Of a DNA stretch of 64,000 nt, positions 26,848 to 35,873 are shown piece after piece. Every line of letters begins with the position of its first letter. The stretch's first letter is position 1. The notes beneath the pieces are model-generated. The model saw only the letters and a program-made list of their open reading frames with translations. It did not search any database and was not told the origin of the DNA. A program made the position numbers and the translations under genes. Origin of the DNA: an uncultured Lachnospiraceae bacterium. Its GTDB lineage: Bacteria; Bacillota; Clostridia; Lachnospirales; Lachnospiraceae. The stretch is from the NCBI GenBank assembly GCA_947588005.1, contig CANPYE010000001.1:1-64000 (forward strand), given 5' to 3'.

Positions 26848-28311
26848 CTATTCAAATTTAAAATGAAGATCCGCCAAATCCACCGTGTCGCCTATATGAA
26901 GCTGGATCACTTCGTTGGCCTCCAGCGCACGGCCATTGACCGCGGTTCCGTTCGTTGAGTTCAGATCTGTCAGCCAGTAGGTTTCATCACGCCGGTCGAG
27001 CCGGGCGTGAAGGCGGCTAACCGTGTCTTCCTTAAGGATATAATCCGCAAGGCTCTCCTGCTTTCCGATCAGAAATGGATAATAAGAGATCGGTATCGTC
27101 TCCGCAGTCCCCCCGATCCCGCTCAGGCGGCGTATTACTGTTCCGGACACAGCCGGACGAAGCAGAACCGTATGGGTAGCGTCCTCCGGCATCGGGGGAG
27201 ACGGTTCCGGCAAATGCGCCTCTCCATACTCCCGATCCGCAAAGGAATCCGTCCGGAACGGCGGATCCGGCTCCGATTCTTCAAAGACCATCTCCCATGC
27301 CTGGGGCATGGGCGGGTCTCCTCTGCTCCTGCTTTTGATGTCCTTATTCGTTCCCGGTTCTTCAATTGCTTCACAGCGGTCGGTTCCCCTTCCGCCGGCG
27401 GAAACACAATTTTCGTTTCCCGCAGAAGATCTTACCGGCCGGTACAAAATACCGGCTCCGGCTCCGATCACTGCAAGCACGGCAGCGCCCCCGATCACTG
27501 CCGGACCGTAACGCACAATACCCGGCGTCCCTCTCCACATCCAAAGCGACGCGGCTGCCAGCGCCGGAAGAAATAACCAGCCCATAAGCCTCCCCGGTCC
27601 AGCTCTCAGCTCCGCCTTCCGTATCTCCGCTTTCAGCGCCGCCGTATTGCTGCGTTCTTCCGTCTCCGGGCTGTCTCCGATGGCTATACCGTTTCTTCCC
27701 TCCTCCGGGACTTCTGTATCCCCGCCCGTATACGCGCGCTCCATATCCGAATAATCTTCTTTCATCAGCCATCGAAGCAGATCATTTAATCCGTAATTAT
27801 CTTTAAGGCTCTCCTGATACAGCCCATAGACCAGCATAACCGCTTCCTTATCGCGGTGATCGGTCTTCCCAAGCAGGAATTGCAGAAAACCGCTAAACTC
27901 CCGCGGAAAATCTCCTTTGCGTCCCGGCACCAGGCAAAGCCCCGGCTGAAACTCCGCAAAGTCCATATAGATCAGATCCGGATCCAGGCAAATAAGCGCT
28001 TCGTTCAACAGATAATCTTCCATGCGCGTCAACGTCTGCGCGATCCCCAAAAGCAGCCTGCGTATCTGCGGCGCTGTAATGCCTGTCCGCTCCAGCAGGC
28101 GGGACAGAGGCTGGCGGGATGTGATCTCATAGCAGAACCATAAGCGGTCGTCCTCTCTGCGGATACAGAATTTCAAAAGTCCGTCAATCGTATTGCCGGC
28201 CAGCATCCTTGCCTCAAATTTCTGCTCCAGCTCCTCCCCGGCGGCGATCATCAGATAATTCTGTCTCAGCTCTCTCTTAAACCGAATCTCTGGATTTTTA
28301 TGTTCCGTCAT
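26848..28311 (-). CDS. DUF6382 and FHA domain membrane protein
   Basis: The 487 residues show an N-terminal domain of about 180 residues resembling DUF6382 (NYLMIAAGEELE, FCIRREDDRLWFCYEITS), a polar linker, two membrane helices near 243-290 and a C-terminal FHA domain (about 410-487: GKQESLADYILKEDTVSRLHARL and LTDLNSTNGTAVNGR). FHA domains bind phosphothreonine, so the protein probably senses Ser/Thr phosphorylation at the membrane. The ATG at 28311 has GGAG upstream and overlaps the end of the preceding gene. It is the last gene of the Tad cluster, where such proteins regularly occur. Confidence 0.82.
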   Translation of the reverse strand: MTEHKNPEIRFKRELRQNYLMIAAGEELEQKFEARMLAGNTIDGLLKFCIRREDDRLWFCYEITSRQPLSRLLERTGITAPQIRRLLLGIAQTLTRMEDYLLNEALICLDPDLIYMDFAEFQPGLCLVPGRKGDFPREFSGFLQFLLGKTDHRDKEAVMLVYGLYQESLKDNYGLNDLLRWLMKEDYSDMERAYTGGDTEVPEEGRNGIAIGDSPETEERSNTAALKAEIRKAELRAGPGRLMGWLFLPALAAASLWMWRGTPGIVRYGPAVIGGAAVLAVIGAGAGILYRPVRSSAGNENCVSAGGRGTDRCEAIEEPGTNKDIKSRSRGDPPMPQAWEMVFEESEPDPPFRTDSFADREYGEAHLPEPSPPMPEDATHTVLLRPAVSGTVIRRLSGIGGTAETIPISYYPFLIGKQESLADYILKEDTVSRLHARLDRRDETYWLTDLNSTNGTAVNGRALEANEVIQLHIGDTVDLADLHFKFE

Positions 28312-28723
28312 CACGCTTATCTCCCTCTGCTAAATTATCAAAAACCGTCAGCATCCGCATCCTGCTCTCCGGCTCAAAAATACCGGATTCAATCTCCTTC
28401 TGCCAGTTTTCTCCCACCGCAGTTCCATACACTTTATCACCCTTTTTCAGGACGCTGCCTCTTACAGTCTGAAAAGAAAATTCTCCCGGTGTCTCATCCT
28501 CCCGGCAGCGCACAAACTCCACCATATGATGCAGACGCATAACTCCGGTAACTTCCCTGCATTCCTTATAAGCGGTCCGGATCAGAAAAGCCAGCGACAG
28601 AAGAACGATTGTCATAACATAAGACGCCTCCACCGTAAAGGATGCAGGACTTCCCCGAAGCAAATTCCCGCCTCTTTGCAGCAGTTTTAAGCAGCTGCCC
28701 GTTTGATTCCGGTTCCTGTCCAT
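28298..28723 (-). CDS. TadE-like pilus assembly protein
   Basis: A 141-aa protein with a short basic start, then SPASFTVEASYVMTIVLLSLAFLI, the TadE-type N-terminal helix in which the Glu after the V follows a processing-site-like Ser-Phe-Thr. The rest (about 55-141) would be outside the membrane. Such minor pseudopilins are cleaved by the prepilin peptidase encoded directly upstream. AGGAGG precedes the ATG. Its stop overlaps the FHA gene. Confidence 0.75.
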   Translation of the reverse strand: MDRNRNQTGSCLKLLQRGGNLLRGSPASFTVEASYVMTIVLLSLAFLIRTAYKECREVTGVMRLHHMVEFVRCREDETPGEFSFQTVRGSVLKKGDKVYGTAVGENWQKEIESGIFEPESRMRMLTVFDNLAEGDKRDDGT

Positions 28724-28785
28724 CCGTTCTTTTCCTCCTTATATCGCACAACATCCGAGACCACACTCCGAAATAATACCTTCCC

Positions 28786-29199
28786 TCACCGGCATACAAG
28801 CCACAATCCGGGCAGCCATGCGCACGCCAGAAAAGGGATCGTTTTGTTTCTTCGATTTTCTGTCGTCATGCAGTTTCGCAGGATGACCGCCATACTCCAC
28901 GCGCAGCTGCTCCCCAAAGTCAGCAAAAACAGAAGCAGCGTCTCCCCCGGGTCCAGATAACAGGCCGACAGCAGAAAGAAAAGACCGTCCCCTGCGCCCA
29001 GCGCGCCACCGGTTACCCAGGATATCAGAAGCATTCCCGCTCCAACAGACGCGGACCCCAGGTGCATCCAGACGCCGTCCGCAATCGCGTTTCCTATACC
29101 CGGAATCAGCCATATCCAGAAAATCCGGTACGGTAATTCCCGGCTTCTCAAATCCTCCCACGCCGCAAGCGTCAGGCCCAGCAGCCAGAACCATCTCAT
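28786..29199 (-). CDS. A24 family prepilin peptidase (short TadV type)
   Basis: A 137-aa integral membrane aspartic peptidase. The two catalytic Asp lie in AWEDLRSREL near residue 15 and GALGAGDGLFFLL near 70; the GxGD motif is the family hallmark. It has the peptidase half only, without the methyltransferase domain, as usual for Tad loci. ATG at 29199 follows GGAGG and sits within the end of the upstream TadE-like gene region, four bases away. It would process the Flp and TadE prepilins. Confidence 0.88.
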   Translation of the reverse strand: MRWFWLLGLTLAAWEDLRSRELPYRIFWIWLIPGIGNAIADGVWMHLGSASVGAGMLLISWVTGGALGAGDGLFFLLSACYLDPGETLLLFLLTLGSSCAWSMAVILRNCMTTENRRNKTIPFLACAWLPGLWLVCR

Positions 29200-29202
29200 C
29201 TT

Positions 29203-30099
29203 TTAACCTCCCGAGCAATACGAGCACGGCCCCAGATATTCCACTTCCGAGCGGTGCACCGCACGCACATACGCGACAATCGCGCTGCAGGTACGGCTGC
29301 TGTGATAACTCTCTCCATACGGCATGATATAAACTGTCCCGGCTGCATGACCGCCGCAGCGGTCACATGCTTTATAACGGTGCCCGCTTTCATTCCGGTA
29401 ATCCCCGATTCGGCCGGCCGGTACCGCAGAAAGCCGGTTATACAGATAATGGCAGAAGGAACTGTTATGATAACGCGTACTGTCCTTGCCCACATAAACA
29501 ATCGGATCCTCATCCGCGGTTTCTCCTTCCCCCATTTCCGATACGCCATCGATTCCGACCCACGCGCGCAGCCAGCACCGGCAGCTGCGTTTTACATTGC
29601 CCAGTCCGAATACAGAAAATGGCAGTTTCATCTGATAATTCACGATCAGATCCACGGTTTCTCCGTCCTCCAGAAGAGACGAATCCGCCAGCGACAGCCA
29701 GCGCACAGGAAGGCCGTCTGACCTCATGCGCACAGCGCCTTCCGCATAGGCAAACGCCGCGGCGCTTCCAACCCATCCGCCTTCCTCCGGCGCCAGATAC
29801 GCCGTCTGACTGATTTCTTCTCCGACAGACATAACGATCGCCTGCATCTGCCGTTCCACATCCAGAATCCGAAAGGGCATCATAAGGAGAACTCCCGCAA
29901 ATAGAAACAGCGGCAGTACCAGCGCGGCTTCCACCGTCATACTGGCAGGGGCAGAAAGGAATGCCCTTTTTCTGTTCCGTCTCATTTTCGAAGGGATTCG
30001 TACCTGGAGAGCTGCTATTTTATTTAAATAGCAATGCAAAATTACATTTATGGCAGGAAAGGGAGAACGATCCTGCATATATTCACAGAAAAAGGACAT
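29203..30099 (-). CDS. TadE-like protein with Cys/His-rich C-terminus
   Basis: Pseudopilin-like protein with SAPASMTVEAALVLPLFLFAGVLLM as its membrane helix. The start is ambiguous: ATG 30099 has a strong AGGAGG site and would add 38 residues, while ATG 29985 gives the usual TadE length but has no ribosome site. The outer domain ends with two copies of a pattern like VYVGKDSTRYHNSSFC ... CDRC and VYIMPYGESYHSSRTC ... CSYC, resembling Ada-type zinc-binding units. Same operon as the pilus genes. Confidence 0.72.
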   Translation of the reverse strand: MSFFCEYMQDRSPFPAINVILHCYLNKIAALQVRIPSKMRRNRKRAFLSAPASMTVEAALVLPLFLFAGVLLMMPFRILDVERQMQAIVMSVGEEISQTAYLAPEEGGWVGSAAAFAYAEGAVRMRSDGLPVRWLSLADSSLLEDGETVDLIVNYQMKLPFSVFGLGNVKRSCRCWLRAWVGIDGVSEMGEGETADEDPIVYVGKDSTRYHNSSFCHYLYNRLSAVPAGRIGDYRNESGHRYKACDRCGGHAAGTVYIMPYGESYHSSRTCSAIVAYVRAVHRSEVEYLGPCSYCSGG

Positions 30100-30127
30100 T
30101 CTTTTCTACCTCCTCTCTTATCTGATT

Positions 30128-32104
30128 TTAATAAGCCCGTTCCGCAGGCGCTTCCAACGGGTATGCACCCGCTTTTCCGGTATATTTTTCCACAATTGGA
30201 AGAGCGAAAAATACATGTTTTCCACTGGCCCTTCCGGTTATCCCCAGCCGGTATGCGCATTTATCTATAGAAAAGCCTTCCTCCTGCCGTTTAAGATTCA
30301 TCTCCATCATGTCCAGGATCCGCATCTGCAGATCCTGATGATCTGTCAGAAAAAGCAGCAGTTTCAGGTAAGTTTCATAGGCGCAGCCTTTTTCACTTTC
30401 CGTCCGTCCGGGAGAGGCCCCCTCTTTCCCCATCTTCAAAAGCCCTTCCAGCGAAAGCTTCCAATCCTCCCGGTTCTTCCATAATGGTACTCTGCCCCCA
30501 GCGTACAGTGTCCGCAGATCCGCAACGGCTTCTCCCATTGCCCATACGCACATGATAAAGCATGCCGTTATCTCCACCAGAGGCGCCAGCCCGGTTACCC
30601 CCACGATGCCTGCCGCCATCCCTCTCGCTTCATCGCGTTTGGCCGGGTCGGACAAAATATGAATCAGATTCAGTCCCTGCCGTATCAGAAGCAGCTGCGT
30701 CATCGTCTCCTGAAGATTATCCCGGTCGCTTTGCTTTCCCTGAAGCAGGTATTCCAGCTCATACTGCACCTGCTTCTTCTCCTCACTTACGGCATTTGTA
30801 AAAAAATGCCCGCAGTATTCATGGAGCAGCACCCGTTCCACCGGCCCGGGCGCCTGAACGCTCCGGCCTGCCGCGCGATGGGATGGAAGCGCTCCTGCCG
30901 CGATTACTCCCGCCGATACCTGCATATCCGCCGGAAGCACCAGCTCCAAAAGGCTGTTCTGCGCAAGCTTCTTTACCTGCTCCAATAACCCCTTCTTCTC
31001 CGTATCGCCCTCGCTGTACTCCAGCTTCAAGCCGCTCCGTTTATATCCGCTCCAGTGTTCGGCCGCGGCGGCAAGCGACAGCTCCGCGTCCATAGCCGCC
31101 GTCTGCCCGCCGCCTTCCGTCGTTTTCACCGTCTGCCCGTCGCCTTCCTCTGCCGCCTTTTCCGCCCGCCTGGCAGCCTGTCTTGCTTCCTCCCAGGCGA
31201 TTTCCGCGTCACGGACGAGCCCCTCCGTCTGTTTAAGCCTTTCCAGATTCTCCTTCCCCGTCTCAAGCTGCGTCAGAATTTCCCGCCTTCTGACGCCATC
31301 GGCGTCTGTATAATCATGATACGGATTCATCTGTTCTTCGAAAAGCGCCGCCCGATCCCCCTGCCAGCTTTCCGCGGCTTCCGTCAGCGTTCTTTCCGTA
31401 TCCGCAAGCTTCTCCGCAAGCCTTTCCGCCTGCCTCTCATAATTCGCAGCAAGCCCGTCCATCCGCCCTGCTTCCTTACGAAAATCAGATGCGCCGGCCC
31501 GAAATCCCGCCGCGTCGTTGGCTGCCAGCCTGGATGCAATCTCCGCCGCGTATTCCTCCTGACGGCTCACACAATCGACAAGCTTCTCTACCGCCTGCTC
31601 CAGCTTCTGCACTTCCGCAGTCTGCGCGTCGTAAGCCTCCGTCAGTCCTCCGGCGGCGGCCGCCTCGCTGATATCCCGAAGAAATTGTCCGCCGTCGTCC
31701 GGCGAAAGCTCCAGATTTCCCCACACGCCGAACCTCATATAATCCACGATCTCCTGCGCCAGATAATCGCCTCCCTGATCCGCAATGCCTGTCCATTCCG
31801 TAATTTCCACGCTTTTCAGCTCCATCGGGTACCAGTTTTCCACCTCCAGATATTTCTCTGTATAAGACCGCAGCTGATCCGCGGCAGCCTGCCGGGACTC
31901 GCAGGGGAGCCCCAGCACCCGGTACTGCTGCCACAGCCGCCTGTGATAGCGGCTAAACAGACTGTCAAGCGCGCCGCCCACAGCGGTCTGAAAATAATAC
32001 CTCGACCCGGCCGTCCTGACCGATTCCGCCATCACGCAGAGAAGAGCGGCCACACACAGAATACACAAACTTAAAAACACCGTGATCTCTCCTCTGTTCT
32101 TCAT
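30128..32104 (-). CDS. DUF5702 protein of the Tad pilus locus
   Basis: A 658-aa protein starting MKNRGEITVFLSLCILCVAA, a TadG/TadE-like membrane anchor, followed by a long outer part rich in Gln, Glu and Ala that is probably coiled coil (about 165-350), and a C-terminal membrane-associated region (near 540-580, ACFIMCVWAMGEAV). Proteins of this type (DUF5702) accompany clostridial Tad operons; a role in pilus assembly or surface exposure is inferred. The start at 32104 is selected at the usual conserved N-terminus with AGGGGAG upstream; a longer frame to 32188 exists. Confidence 0.8.
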   Translation of the reverse strand: MKNRGEITVFLSLCILCVAALLCVMAESVRTAGSRYYFQTAVGGALDSLFSRYHRRLWQQYRVLGLPCESRQAAADQLRSYTEKYLEVENWYPMELKSVEITEWTGIADQGGDYLAQEIVDYMRFGVWGNLELSPDDGGQFLRDISEAAAAGGLTEAYDAQTAEVQKLEQAVEKLVDCVSRQEEYAAEIASRLAANDAAGFRAGASDFRKEAGRMDGLAANYERQAERLAEKLADTERTLTEAAESWQGDRAALFEEQMNPYHDYTDADGVRRREILTQLETGKENLERLKQTEGLVRDAEIAWEEARQAARRAEKAAEEGDGQTVKTTEGGGQTAAMDAELSLAAAAEHWSGYKRSGLKLEYSEGDTEKKGLLEQVKKLAQNSLLELVLPADMQVSAGVIAAGALPSHRAAGRSVQAPGPVERVLLHEYCGHFFTNAVSEEKKQVQYELEYLLQGKQSDRDNLQETMTQLLLIRQGLNLIHILSDPAKRDEARGMAAGIVGVTGLAPLVEITACFIMCVWAMGEAVADLRTLYAGGRVPLWKNREDWKLSLEGLLKMGKEGASPGRTESEKGCAYETYLKLLLFLTDHQDLQMRILDMMEMNLKRQEEGFSIDKCAYRLGITGRASGKHVFFALPIVEKYTGKAGAYPLEAPAERAY

Positions 32105-32220
32105 CCTTCCAGTGCTCTCCCCTCTCTTTGCATATCCGTCCGCCGCTTCCCGGCTGTCCGCTCCAGCCTTCTCCCCGGACCGGATCACCCTTTACAATCT
32201 TTCTCCACCGCTTAATACGA

Positions 32221-32400
32221 TCAGTATACTTCTTTCGCAGAACTGTTGATCTGCTTAAAAATAGATTCCAGAAGCGTTGTGATCTGCTTTTTGAATATAA
32301 TGACCAGCCCGATTAAAACTACAAGGATCAGAACGATCTCAATTGTCCCAAGTCCGCTCTCATCTTTCATAAACTCTTTATATTCGTCCCATAATCTCAT
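32221..32400 (-). CDS. flp: Flp family type IVb pilin
   Basis: A 59-aa prepilin, the building unit of the Tad pilus. After a short leader (MRLWDEYKEFMKDESG) comes LGTIEIVLILVVLIGLVIIF, the cleavage-site G/xxxxE pattern with the conserved Glu at mature position 5 and a hydrophobic helix. An AGGAGG site directly precedes the ATG at 32400; the longer frame starting at 32736 is not believed. It would be cut by the A24 peptidases at 28786 and 36932. It is placed between TadC and DUF5702. Confidence 0.9.
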   Translation of the reverse strand: MRLWDEYKEFMKDESGLGTIEIVLILVVLIGLVIIFKKQITTLLESIFKQINSSAKEVY

Positions 32401-32453
32401 TATCTTCTCCTCCTGTTTCCGTTCCTTTTCTATTCTGAATCGCAGTTCTTTTC

Positions 32454-33680
32454 TTACTGCATCGACAGCATCGCCGGAACCATAATGATCACCATCACGA
32501 CCAGAAGCAGCAGCATAAGCGGCAGCATCAGTTTCGTCCCGGCTTCTTCGCCAAGCCTTCTGGCTATGGTTTTTTGTTGTTCCCACGCGGACTCCATCTC
32601 CTGATGCAGAAGCTGCGTCAGGTTCTTCGTTCCAGTCCGCCTGTTCTGTTCCAGAAGACTGCTCAGCTTCAGATATTGCTGCAGGCCGCACCTCCTGCCG
32701 AACTGTGCAATCGCCTGTCCTTCCGGAACTCCGCACTGCATCTGCGACTGGGCATCTGCCATCTCCTCATAGGCCGGCCGTTCGGATACACGTCCCTCCT
32801 GCCGGCGTTTTTCATAACTCTGCACGATTCGTTCCCATGCACGCGGTACCGTAAGCCCCGCTCCGACAAACACCATCAGCTGATATACCACATCCGCGTA
32901 ATCGATCTGCAGCTGCTGCCGGCGTCTTTTTTTTTCGTCTTCTCCCCTGCTTTTGTCGCGGGCATAGAAGAGCACCGCCAGCAGGATCCCGAGAAACGGG
33001 ATCGCTTCATAACCGCCATTCTCCTGATAATACCGCAGTCTCCGCCCTTCATAGGTCTCCGGCAGTTTTACCGCCGTTTCCGTCAGGGTTGTCTCGCTCT
33101 CCCTTTGGATCGCCTCTCCAACGGCTGCTGCCAGCCGTTCCGCCTGCGTGAGCGTCCTGGGATATACCGTCACTGCCAAAGCCCGTTCCGCCTGATGCAC
33201 TCCGTCGCTCAGCTTCACCGTCAGCCAGACAGACGCGCCTTCTTCCGGACAGTCCGTATCCTGAACCGTCCCATAAGAGTCCAGTATCTCCGGCGCGTCG
33301 CTGTACCATTCCGCAGTAATGCCGCCATCAAATGAATCCGGCAGCGCAAGATCCGTCTCTACCCGTGACAGACTCTCGTTCTCTCCGCGGATCCGGTCCG
33401 GAAGCGTATCCAGAATCCCCCCAAATATCCTTTCCGCCTCCGCATCCGTATACTGGCGCGCCGGAATGTCCACCTGACAGGCGAGCGGCTCGTCCGCTAA
33501 TCCTTCCACCATAAACTCATACGTCGTCGTCCCCTCCCCATACTCTCCCCGCTCCAGATATCCCCCGGATACGTCGTCAGCCGCTGCCAGGCCGCTGACG
33601 ATCACGCCATAGAGCAGGAACCCACCCGCAACGCATAGAATCTGTACCTTCCATTTTCTCCAAAGCTTCGCTGCCTTCAT
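32454..33680 (-). CDS. TadC-like type II secretion F protein with outer domain
   Basis: Inner membrane platform protein of the Tad machine, 408 aa. The C-terminal half (about 240-408) is the T2SSF domain, with helices near 227-245 and 385-408 (LMLPLMLLLLVVMVIIM). The N-terminal part is unusual: a membrane helix near 14-36 followed by a roughly 170-residue outer domain (EYGEGTTTYEFMVEGL to TVYPRTLT). Such a domain is not part of plain TadC. ATG at 33680 follows GGGGAG. Confidence 0.82.
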   Translation of the reverse strand: MKAAKLWRKWKVQILCVAGGFLLYGVIVSGLAAADDVSGGYLERGEYGEGTTTYEFMVEGLADEPLACQVDIPARQYTDAEAERIFGGILDTLPDRIRGENESLSRVETDLALPDSFDGGITAEWYSDAPEILDSYGTVQDTDCPEEGASVWLTVKLSDGVHQAERALAVTVYPRTLTQAERLAAAVGEAIQRESETTLTETAVKLPETYEGRRLRYYQENGGYEAIPFLGILLAVLFYARDKSRGEDEKKRRRQQLQIDYADVVYQLMVFVGAGLTVPRAWERIVQSYEKRRQEGRVSERPAYEEMADAQSQMQCGVPEGQAIAQFGRRCGLQQYLKLSSLLEQNRRTGTKNLTQLLHQEMESAWEQQKTIARRLGEEAGTKLMLPLMLLLLVVMVIIMVPAMLSMQ

Positions 33681-33811
33681 GTTCCATCTCCCCAATCTTA
33701 AGCATTTTTCGCCGGCCGCTTCGTTTCCCCCTATATTCAAGCGATTTCCCGCCGGCCTCTCCGCGTTCCCCCTATACTCAAGCGGTTTCCCGCCGGCCGC
33801 CGGTCATGCCC

Positions 33812-34534
33812 CTACGCCACCGAAATATCCAGAATCCGCTTTGCCAGCCGGCAGGCCAGCAGATACACGGCCAGACATGCCGTCATGATCAGCCTTCCGA
33901 ACGCCGTCGTATACATCATGTCAAAGAAGCCGGGCGAAGTGCCGTCAATATAAATGATCATCAGAAACGGCATGGCATTCATCACCTTCTGTTCAAACTG
34001 TTTCGATGTCGTCAGCGTCCGTATCTCCTCCTTAACGGCAAACCGGTCGTCCATGACCTGCACCGTATGAGCGATGACCGGCACCAGCTGTCCCCCGCTT
34101 CTCTTGGCGATCTGGAAAATCCTCGCAAAATTCTCAATCTCCTGCAGCCCGCTGCGCCCGGCGAAATCATTCATCAGCTCCTCCACCGGCCGGTTCATCT
34201 TCATCTGCCGGACCATATTGGACAGCTCCCGGCACATCATTGCGCCGGATCCGTACATCAGCTCCATCTCTCTTTCCGCGGACGCGATGGCGTTCTCCAC
34301 GGACAGCCCTGCGTTCAGCGATGTGGAAATGATCTGGATCGCCTCTTTGAACTGGATCTCCAGCTGCCTCAGCCGCTTTTCCTGCCGGATCTCCCGCATA
34401 TAGGGCGGCATGTACACGAAGGCCGGAACAAGCAGCAGAAAAAATATGATCCAACTCCGGTAAAAGGCATACGATACAAGCCCGGCGAGTCCCGCTCCCG
34501 CTGCCAATGCTTCCGCCCATTCCAGCGCGTTCAT
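33812..34534 (-). CDS. TadB-like type II secretion F protein
   Basis: Second inner membrane platform protein of the Tad system, 240 aa, with N-terminal helices near 10-42, a cytoplasmic domain with SAEREMELMYGSG and FARIFQIAKRSGG, and C-terminal helices near 175-230. The start at 34534 overlaps the stop of a 27-codon ORF (ATGA), and no other start between cpaF and this position has both frame and ribosome site. A longer frame to 34723 would overlap cpaF by over 110 bases. Confidence 0.82.
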   Translation of the reverse strand: MNALEWAEALAAGAGLAGLVSYAFYRSWIIFFLLLVPAFVYMPPYMREIRQEKRLRQLEIQFKEAIQIISTSLNAGLSVENAIASAEREMELMYGSGAMMCRELSNMVRQMKMNRPVEELMNDFAGRSGLQEIENFARIFQIAKRSGGQLVPVIAHTVQVMDDRFAVKEEIRTLTTSKQFEQKVMNAMPFLMIIYIDGTSPGFFDMMYTTAFGRLIMTACLAVYLLACRLAKRILDISVA

Positions 34535-34614
34535 TTGATACCGACTGTAGTCGGCGGCGCCGCTCGTCCCGCCTTTCTTCTCTGGCGCTCCGGCGTAATC
34601 ATCCCTCGCGTCAT
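34531..34614 (-). CDS. Possible 27-codon coupling ORF between cpaF and tadB
   Basis: Starts at an ATGA overlap with the cpaF stop and ends at an ATGA overlap with tadB, so all three could be translated by coupled reinitiation. The product is short and basic (MTRGMITPERQRRKAGR and so on). Either a real micro-protein or just a ribosome carrier; no homology can be judged. Confidence 0.4.
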   Translation of the reverse strand: MTRGMITPERQRRKAGRAAPPTTVGIK

Positions 34615-35873
34615 TCCTCCCCTGCGTCCTGCAGTTTCCGCCGGTTTTCAAGTTCCCCGCATTTCTTAAGCTCCCCGTCTTCAAACTGATAGAGTGTATG
34701 GAGCCCGATCTCGCCATCCTCATACCCCTTCACCTCCACGATCCACAGAACCTTTCGGCTTTTATCCTTGATCCGCCCCAAATGGATCAAAATATCCAGC
34801 GCCGACGCGATCTGACTGCGGATAGCCGTCAGAGGCAGATTCGCGCCCATAAGCACCATCGTCTCCAGGCGGGCCAGCATGTCCCGCGGACTGTTCCCAT
34901 GCGCGCTTGAAATTCCTCCATCGTGACCGGTGTTATACGAACTAAGGAGCTCAAGCGCCTCTTTTCCTCTTACTTCCCCCACAATGATCCTGCTGGGATT
35001 CATCCGCAGCGACGCCCGGATCAGATCCCCGATGCCGATAGCCCCTTCCCCCTGGGAATTAGCCGCGCGGGTCTCCATCCGCACCAGATTCTGCACATGC
35101 TGTATCTGCAGCTCCGCCGAATCTTCAATGGTGACCACTCTCTCATCCTCCGGTATGTACGCTGACAGGGCATTCAGAAATGTTGTTTTTCCGGAGTTCG
35201 TTCCGCCGCTTACAAAAATGTTGTATCCCGCACGCACCAGCTTCTTTAAAAACTCCGCCGCTTCCCGGCTCAGTGTGCCGCTTTCGACCATCATATCCAT
35301 GGTAATGACCCGCGGGAACTTCCGGATGGTCATGACCGGTCCGTCCAGGGATACGGGCGGCAGCACCACATGGACGCGGGATCCGTCCTCCAGCCTGGCA
35401 TCCGCGATCGGAGAAGCCACATTCACCACCCGGTTGACACGGCTGACTACCTGTTGAATCATGTCCTCCAGCTGCTCATCTGATTCAAACCCGTAATCCC
35501 ACCGGTGCATCAGACCCTTTTCCTCCACGAAAATATTCTCCCGGCCATTGATCATTACCTCCGTGATATCCGGATTATCCATGACCTGCTGCAGCACATC
35601 CAGCCTGCGAAACGAATTGAACAAAGATGTCCGCAGCTGCAGCCGTTCCTTTAAAGGCAGGTATTCCCGCTCCGCCAGTTCCATGATATGCCTGTCGATC
35701 ACCTCGCAGAGTTCGCTGTCGTTTATCTGCCTGACGCCGTTTATTTCCTCCCGGATCGCTTCTCTGAGCCTTTGCCGGATTCCTTTTTCCGGCCGTGCGG
35801 CGTCTTGCTGCGCGGGTTCCGCCTTTCCTTCCGAAACCGGCTCTCTCATGCTTCCATGCTTCCAGACGCTCAT
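34611..35873 (-). CDS. cpaF: CpaF/TadA family secretion ATPase
   Basis: Hexameric ATPase powering Flp pilus assembly, 420 aa. An N-terminal helical region is followed by the all-alpha/beta core; GGTNSGKTTF (Walker A) lies near 227, EDSAELQI near 254, RMNPSRIIVGEVRG (Walker B) near 294 and the His-box GISSAHGNS near 321. The ATG at 35873 follows AAGGAG and overlaps the tadZ stop as ATGA. The family usually carries one copy per Tad operon. Confidence 0.93.
   Translation of the reverse strand: MSVWKHGSMREPVSEGKAEPAQQDAARPEKGIRQRLREAIREEINGVRQINDSELCEVIDRHIMELAEREYLPLKERLQLRTSLFNSFRRLDVLQQVMDNPDITEVMINGRENIFVEEKGLMHRWDYGFESDEQLEDMIQQVVSRVNRVVNVASPIADARLEDGSRVHVVLPPVSLDGPVMTIRKFPRVITMDMMVESGTLSREAAEFLKKLVRAGYNIFVSGGTNSGKTTFLNALSAYIPEDERVVTIEDSAELQIQHVQNLVRMETRAANSQGEGAIGIGDLIRASLRMNPSRIIVGEVRGKEALELLSSYNTGHDGGISSAHGNSPRDMLARLETMVLMGANLPLTAIRSQIASALDILIHLGRIKDKSRKVLWIVEVKGYEDGEIGLHTLYQFEDGELKKCGELENRRKLQDAGEE

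Noticed and set aside
28739-29227. Alternative 162-aa frame over the prepilin peptidase
   Set aside because: The 28786-29199 frame has the two catalytic Asp motifs and a GGAGG site; the other frame has neither.
30562-32074. Large plus-strand frames within the DUF5702 gene
   Set aside because: Shadows; Pro/Ser/Arg/Leu-rich with no motifs.
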